From: Opitutales bacterium
GTDB lineage: Bacteria > Verrucomicrobiota > Verrucomicrobiia > Opitutales > JAIRKQ01
Direction: 5' to 3'
DNA: 10,038 bases
Assembly: GCA_029059365.1 (NCBI GenBank)
Contig: JAIDVZ010000107.1
Location: forward strand, 1-10,038
The notes under the pieces were generated by a model, which ran no database searches, was not told the origin of the DNA, and worked only from the letters and a program-made list of their open reading frames with translations. Made by a program: the position numbers and the translations under genes. This document shows, one piece after another, positions 7,405 through 10,038 of the stretch (the stretch's first letter is position 1; each line of letters opens with the position of its first letter).

Positions 7405-7917
7405 CTACATTTCTTTCGGCCACATGTAGCTTTCATGAAGCGCGAGTTGATCACCGTTTGCCCCAATGAGCTCTATTTTCCAAGCATTAATATCCGACTT
7501 GCTAAGGTTTCTTGATGTTATTCCTAAATAAGCTTCAGCTGTAAATGACGGACGTTTATTAGGTAGCTTGAAACTAAATTTCTCGGCCTCCAATTTTTCT
7601 TTAAATATCAGATAAATGTTGACCTTAATATTACTTGGGAGCTCAGTAAGTGGCTTATTGAAATTTACTATAAAATATAGTCCACCACGATTAGCAGGAT
7701 CGTCCCTGACAATACACTTATGTCCGTAATATTCTCGACCACCATTGAAATATTCCTTTATCCGTTTAAAATCCCTAACTGAGAATTTTTGAGGTGTAAT
7801 ATCAACAATTTTGATATCGTTTGTCACCGGCACAGAAAATGTGTTGCTGAATGGCGAGCAGTATGTTAGGCCCGAACTAACCAGAGAAAAAAGCACAAGG
7901 GAAACTACCCGAAACAT
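7405..7917 (-). CDS. Hypothetical exported protein
   Basis: I do not recognise this family. From the ATG at 7917 it has 170 residues. The N-terminus (MFR, then a hydrophobic run to about residue 18, ending GLTYCSPF) looks like a signal peptide, so the protein is probably periplasmic or surface-attached. LTYC resembles a lipobox but has a bulky Tyr before Cys, so lipidation is doubtful. The mature part is basic and mixed alpha/beta in character, with YYGHKCIVRDDPANRGGLYF (about 63-82) and a C-terminal ALHESYMWP (about 158-166) as its most distinctive stretches. A TTG at 7935 would add six residues but spoils the signal-peptide start. It is convergent with clpC (63 bp between ends) and divergent from the dus gene (44 bp). 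No Shine-Dalgarno is seen. Confidence 0.7.
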   Translation of the reverse strand: MFRVVSLVLFSLVSSGLTYCSPFSNTFSVPVTNDIKIVDITPQKFSVRDFKRIKEYFNGGREYYGHKCIVRDDPANRGGLYFIVNFNKPLTELPSNIKVNIYLIFKEKLEAEKFSFKLPNKRPSFTAEAYLGITSRNLSKSDINAWKIELIGANGDQLALHESYMWPKEM

Positions 7918-7923
7918 GCGGAA

Positions 7924-7952
7924 ATAACAACCCAATCAAGGAAAATTTTCAA
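7924..7952 (-). promoter_or_regulatory. Candidate promoter for the exported-protein gene
   Basis: TTGAAA (minus strand, 7952-7947; 5 of 6), 17-base spacer, TGTTAT (7929-7924; 4 of 6). A start site seven bases on would coincide with the ATG at 7917, implying a leaderless message. It occupies nearly the whole 44-bp divergent gap. Confidence 0.38.
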
Positions 7953-7961
7953 GAATTTTTG

Positions 7962-8978
7962 ATGCCAACTTCACAAAAAAAGTTTTTTACTGCCCTCGCC
8001 CCTATGCGGGATATCACGAACCGCCAATTCTGTGATCTATTCACAAATTACGGGGAACCAGATTTTTATGTTACAGAATTTTTGCGCGTACATTTAACAT
8101 CAAAAATAGATACCAATATTGAAGATTTCTTGCTAAACCGACAAAGTAAAAATCCAATATTTATCCAACTTTTGGGACATGAACCAAATGAATTCGTAAG
8201 AATCGCTGAACAACTTGCACACCTTGGAGCATCCGGTATTGACCTAAATTTCGGATGTCCAATGCCCAAAATATGCAAAAAAGGCACAGGTGGAATGCTG
8301 CTCACAGAGCCTGCTGCTATCGAACGAATCGTGTCTGCCCTAAAAGAAAATAGTCGCTTACCAATTTCTGCGAAAATTCGAATAGGATTTTCTGATGATT
8401 CCAATTTTGATGAAATTTTACGAATACTCAATAAGTACGATTTATTTTGTGTCACAGTACATGCACGCACAGTTAGGGGGTTGTATCGAGAACCTGTGAA
8501 CTACGAATACGTCAAATATGCTAAAGAACTCCTAAATTGCCCCGTACTCGCAAACGGAGAAATAAATTCCGCTGAACAAGCAATCAATGTCATCCACTCA
8601 ACTGGCTGTGATGGTGTAATGATTGGACGAGCGGCAATACGTAATCCATATATTTTTTCACAAATTAAATCATTGATACAACGAAAACCAGTACAACAAG
8701 TCACGTTCCAGAACATAGAGCATTACATCGATCACCTCATGCAAATAGCCGAAAATTCAGTTCATAATGAACAATCACAAGTTTGTTTAATGAAAAAATA
8801 CTTAAACTTCATCGGGCAATCCATCGATGAAAATGGTGAATTTTTGTACCATATGCGGAGAACAAGTTCCAAATCAGAGCTGATACAGGTCATAAAGAAC
8901 TATATATCTGCAATGGGACAAAGGCTTTTACATGATGGACCATATCCAAATTTACTGGCTCGTCCAAACTGTGAATAG
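7962..8978 (+). CDS. tRNA-dihydrouridine synthase
   Basis: Dus enzymes are FMN-dependent and use NADPH to reduce specific uridines in tRNA. From the ATG the protein has 338 residues, normal for the family. The N-terminal TIM-barrel shows APM at 13-15, the DLNFGCP segment with the catalytic Cys99, GTGGMLL at about 108-114, AKIRIGF around Lys138, VHART around His167, NGE at 198-200 and the phosphate-binding MIGRAAIRNPYIF starting near 220. The C-terminal third is the helical tRNA-binding domain. I cannot say which subfamily (A, B or C type) or target uridine applies. A TTG directly before the ATG is an alternative start. Only a weak AAGA lies upstream. It is divergent from the exported-protein gene and is followed, 50 bp later, by atpB. 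Confidence 0.93.
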   Translation: MPTSQKKFFTALAPMRDITNRQFCDLFTNYGEPDFYVTEFLRVHLTSKIDTNIEDFLLNRQSKNPIFIQLLGHEPNEFVRIAEQLAHLGASGIDLNFGCPMPKICKKGTGGMLLTEPAAIERIVSALKENSRLPISAKIRIGFSDDSNFDEILRILNKYDLFCVTVHARTVRGLYREPVNYEYVKYAKELLNCPVLANGEINSAEQAINVIHSTGCDGVMIGRAAIRNPYIFSQIKSLIQRKPVQQVTFQNIEHYIDHLMQIAENSVHNEQSQVCLMKKYLNFIGQSIDENGEFLYHMRRTSSKSELIQVIKNYISAMGQRLLHDGPYPNLLARPNCE

Positions 8979-8989
8979 GAAAGTAATAC

Positions 8990-9018
8990 TTGACTTCTAA
9001 TAGGCCACCATTTACCCT
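8990..9018 (+). promoter_or_regulatory. Candidate promoter for the atp operon
   Basis: TTGACT (8990-8995; 5 of 6), 17-base spacer, TACCCT (9013-9018; 3 of 6). A start site near 9025 would leave about four bases before the GTG of atpB. It lies in the 50-bp dus-atpB gap, which has no terminator-like hairpin, so read-through from dus is also possible. Confidence 0.3.
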
Positions 9019-9028
9019 ATGAGCCGTA

Positions 9029-9943
9029 GTGGGGACTAAAAAATCGACAGTTAAATGTGGCTTTCTTGCATTTGTGCTCACGCTGATTTTATTCCCAGGA
9101 GCATTGGTTGCAAGCGGCAGTGCAGTTCCAAATGCGGGAGAGAGAATATTCTCGCTTGCCGGCCATAATGTCACTGATACCATATTGACCGGTTGGATAG
9201 TATCTGGGATTATAATTTTGCTCGTACGTTGTCTACTACGTGGTGGCGTTCACACGATTCCGACGCATGGACAGGCTGTTATTGAATACTTAATAAATGG
9301 GCTACAATCGTTGTTTAAACCAATCGTCGGCGAAAAGATGTTTCATCATATCTTTCCATTATTGATCGGATATTTTGTTTTCATTTTAGTTCATAATTGG
9401 AGCGGCTTATTGCCCGGTGTTGGCTCGATAGCGGTCATCACTGACGGAGCCCCGAGATTTCTGCTACGTCCAACTAATTCTGATCTCAACACAACACTCG
9501 CGTTGGCTTTGTTTTCAGTATTTGCATGGGCATATTATACTATCAGATATTCTGGTCCTAGAGCTTTTTATCACGAAATATTCGGAAATAAGGCAAATAA
9601 GAGCGATATGGGTAGCGTGATGTACTCATTCTTATTTTTCATTTTCCTTGCTGTCGGATTGATAGAATGTTTATCTGTCCTATTCCGTGTAGTATCGCTT
9701 TCGTTTCGTTTATACGGTAATGTTTTTGGTGGCGAAAATTTGTTACACTATATGACCGGGTTCAGTGAAGTGCTGCAAAAATACTCAATTGTGAGGTATT
9801 TAGCCTATCTCTTGCCACTACCGTTTTATCTACTAGAATTTTTAGTCGGATTGATACAAGCCTCTGTATTTACGCTGCTTGTATCGGTTTATGTCGGCCT
9901 AATAAGTAACCAAGAAGAGGAATCTTCCGTTGAAAACATTTAA
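9029..9943 (+). CDS. atpB: ATP synthase F0 subunit a
   Basis: Subunit a forms the two proton half-channels next to the rotating c-ring in the inner membrane. The 304-residue protein is longer than the E. coli one (271). A hydrophobic N-terminal stretch (about 11-29) resembles a signal peptide. The core has about five further membrane segments. The essential stator arginine is Arg227 in SFRLYGNVFGGE. Asn231 and Glu236 match E. coli Asn214 and Glu219, and Gln277 matches Gln252. Glu270 stands where E. coli has His245. RPTNSDLNTTLALAL (147-161) is another family signature. The start is GTG at 9029: a TGA at 9020-9022 closes the frame just upstream and the next in-frame ATG is far inside. There is no real Shine-Dalgarno. 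atpE follows after 15 bases. Confidence 0.95.
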   Translation: MGTKKSTVKCGFLAFVLTLILFPGALVASGSAVPNAGERIFSLAGHNVTDTILTGWIVSGIIILLVRCLLRGGVHTIPTHGQAVIEYLINGLQSLFKPIVGEKMFHHIFPLLIGYFVFILVHNWSGLLPGVGSIAVITDGAPRFLLRPTNSDLNTTLALALFSVFAWAYYTIRYSGPRAFYHEIFGNKANKSDMGSVMYSFLFFIFLAVGLIECLSVLFRVVSLSFRLYGNVFGGENLLHYMTGFSEVLQKYSIVRYLAYLLPLPFYLLEFLVGLIQASVFTLLVSVYVGLISNQEEESSVENI

Positions 9944-9948
9944 CTAAA

Positions 9949-9953
9949 AAGGA
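9949..9953 (+). promoter_or_regulatory. Shine-Dalgarno of atpE
   Basis: AAGGA, five bases before the ATG at 9959. It contrasts with atpB, which lacks one, and fits the high translation needed for the c-ring. Confidence 0.65.
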
Positions 9954-9958
9954 ATTAT

Positions 9959-10038
9959 ATGCTTAGTATATTAGCAGAGCTTACTGGAAATATCAGTACT
10001 GGATTGGTACAAGCTTGTGGATGCTTTATTTCTGGTCT
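9959..10038 (+). CDS. atpE: ATP synthase F0 subunit c, 5' part only
   Basis: Twenty-six codons are present before the window ends. The reading begins MLSILAELTGNIS and continues through a small-residue, hydrophobic stretch ending CGCFISG, as expected for the start of the first transmembrane helix of the proteolipid c subunit. The glycine-rich core and the ion-binding carboxylate are beyond the edge, so identification rests on this N-terminus, its position 15 bases after atpB and its strong ribosome binding site. Subunit c follows subunit a in most bacterial atp operons. Confidence 0.85.
   Translation, partial: MLSILAELTGNISTGLVQACGCFISG

Noticed and set aside
7405..7429. CTACAT/ATGTAG hairpin at the end of the exported-protein gene as a terminator
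   Set aside because: The stem is six base pairs with a 13-base loop and no run of T follows on either strand, so it does not look like a rho-independent terminator.
8066..8716. Minus-strand open frames inside the dus gene (8066-8470, 8501-8716)
   Set aside because: Both are complementary to conserved Dus motifs and have no ribosome binding site or recognisable protein.
8890..9183. Minus-strand frame spanning the dus-atpB junction
   Set aside because: It overlaps two well-supported genes on the other strand and shows no protein features.
1..10038. Mobile element, CRISPR array, toxin-antitoxin pair or defence system
   Set aside because: There are no transposase, integrase, spaced direct repeats or paired small genes. 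Nearly all of the window is housekeeping coding sequence.

Overview
The window is a compact, moderately AT-rich bacterial chromosome segment made almost wholly of housekeeping genes. The most likely source is the Verrucomicrobiota/PVC group, possibly a lineage with a streamlined genome. That is inferred from the style of the proteins (a glutamyl-tRNA synthetase with a shortened, cysteine-free insertion, a ClpC-type Clp ATPase, and an ATP synthase subunit a with a long leader-like N-terminus), from tight spacing and from frequent lack of Shine-Dalgarno sequences. No search was possible, so the taxonomy is tentative. I see no rRNA, tRNA, CRISPR array, insertion sequence or phage gene.

Left edge (1-652): an unrecognised protein with two to three hydrophobic segments lies on the + strand. 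Its 3' end runs tail-to-tail 44 bp into tsaE. Its frame stays open to the window edge, so its true start is uncertain.

Large minus-strand operon (4573 down to 609): rpsP, trmD, rplS, gltX, a CPBP-family intramembrane protease and tsaE are packed with gaps of 12 bp or less or with a one-base stop/start overlap. The group joins two ribosomal proteins (S16, L19), two tRNA modification proteins (TrmD for m1G37, TsaE for t6A37) and GluRS, so it is essentially a translation operon. The protease is the outlier. rimM, usually found between rpsP and trmD, is absent here.

Divergent control region (4574-4764): 191 bp separate rpsP from clpC. It holds candidate back-to-back promoters with overlapping -35 boxes and an AT-rich inverted repeat.

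Right half (+ strand unless noted): clpC encodes an 858-residue AAA+ unfoldase with duplicated N domain, UVR motif and ClpP-docking loop. A small exported protein of unknown function follows on the minus strand (7917 to 7405). It is divergent from a tRNA-dihydrouridine synthase gene (7962-8978). The F0 part of the ATP synthase operon begins at atpB (subunit a), followed by the first 26 codons of atpE (subunit c), cut by the window edge.

I did not find a novel defence, mobile or biosynthetic system. The points most worth checking are the recurring placement of promoter-like boxes directly against start codons without Shine-Dalgarno sites (possible leaderless transcripts), the GluRS lacking the zinc-binding cysteines, the missing rimM, and the two uncharacterised proteins.
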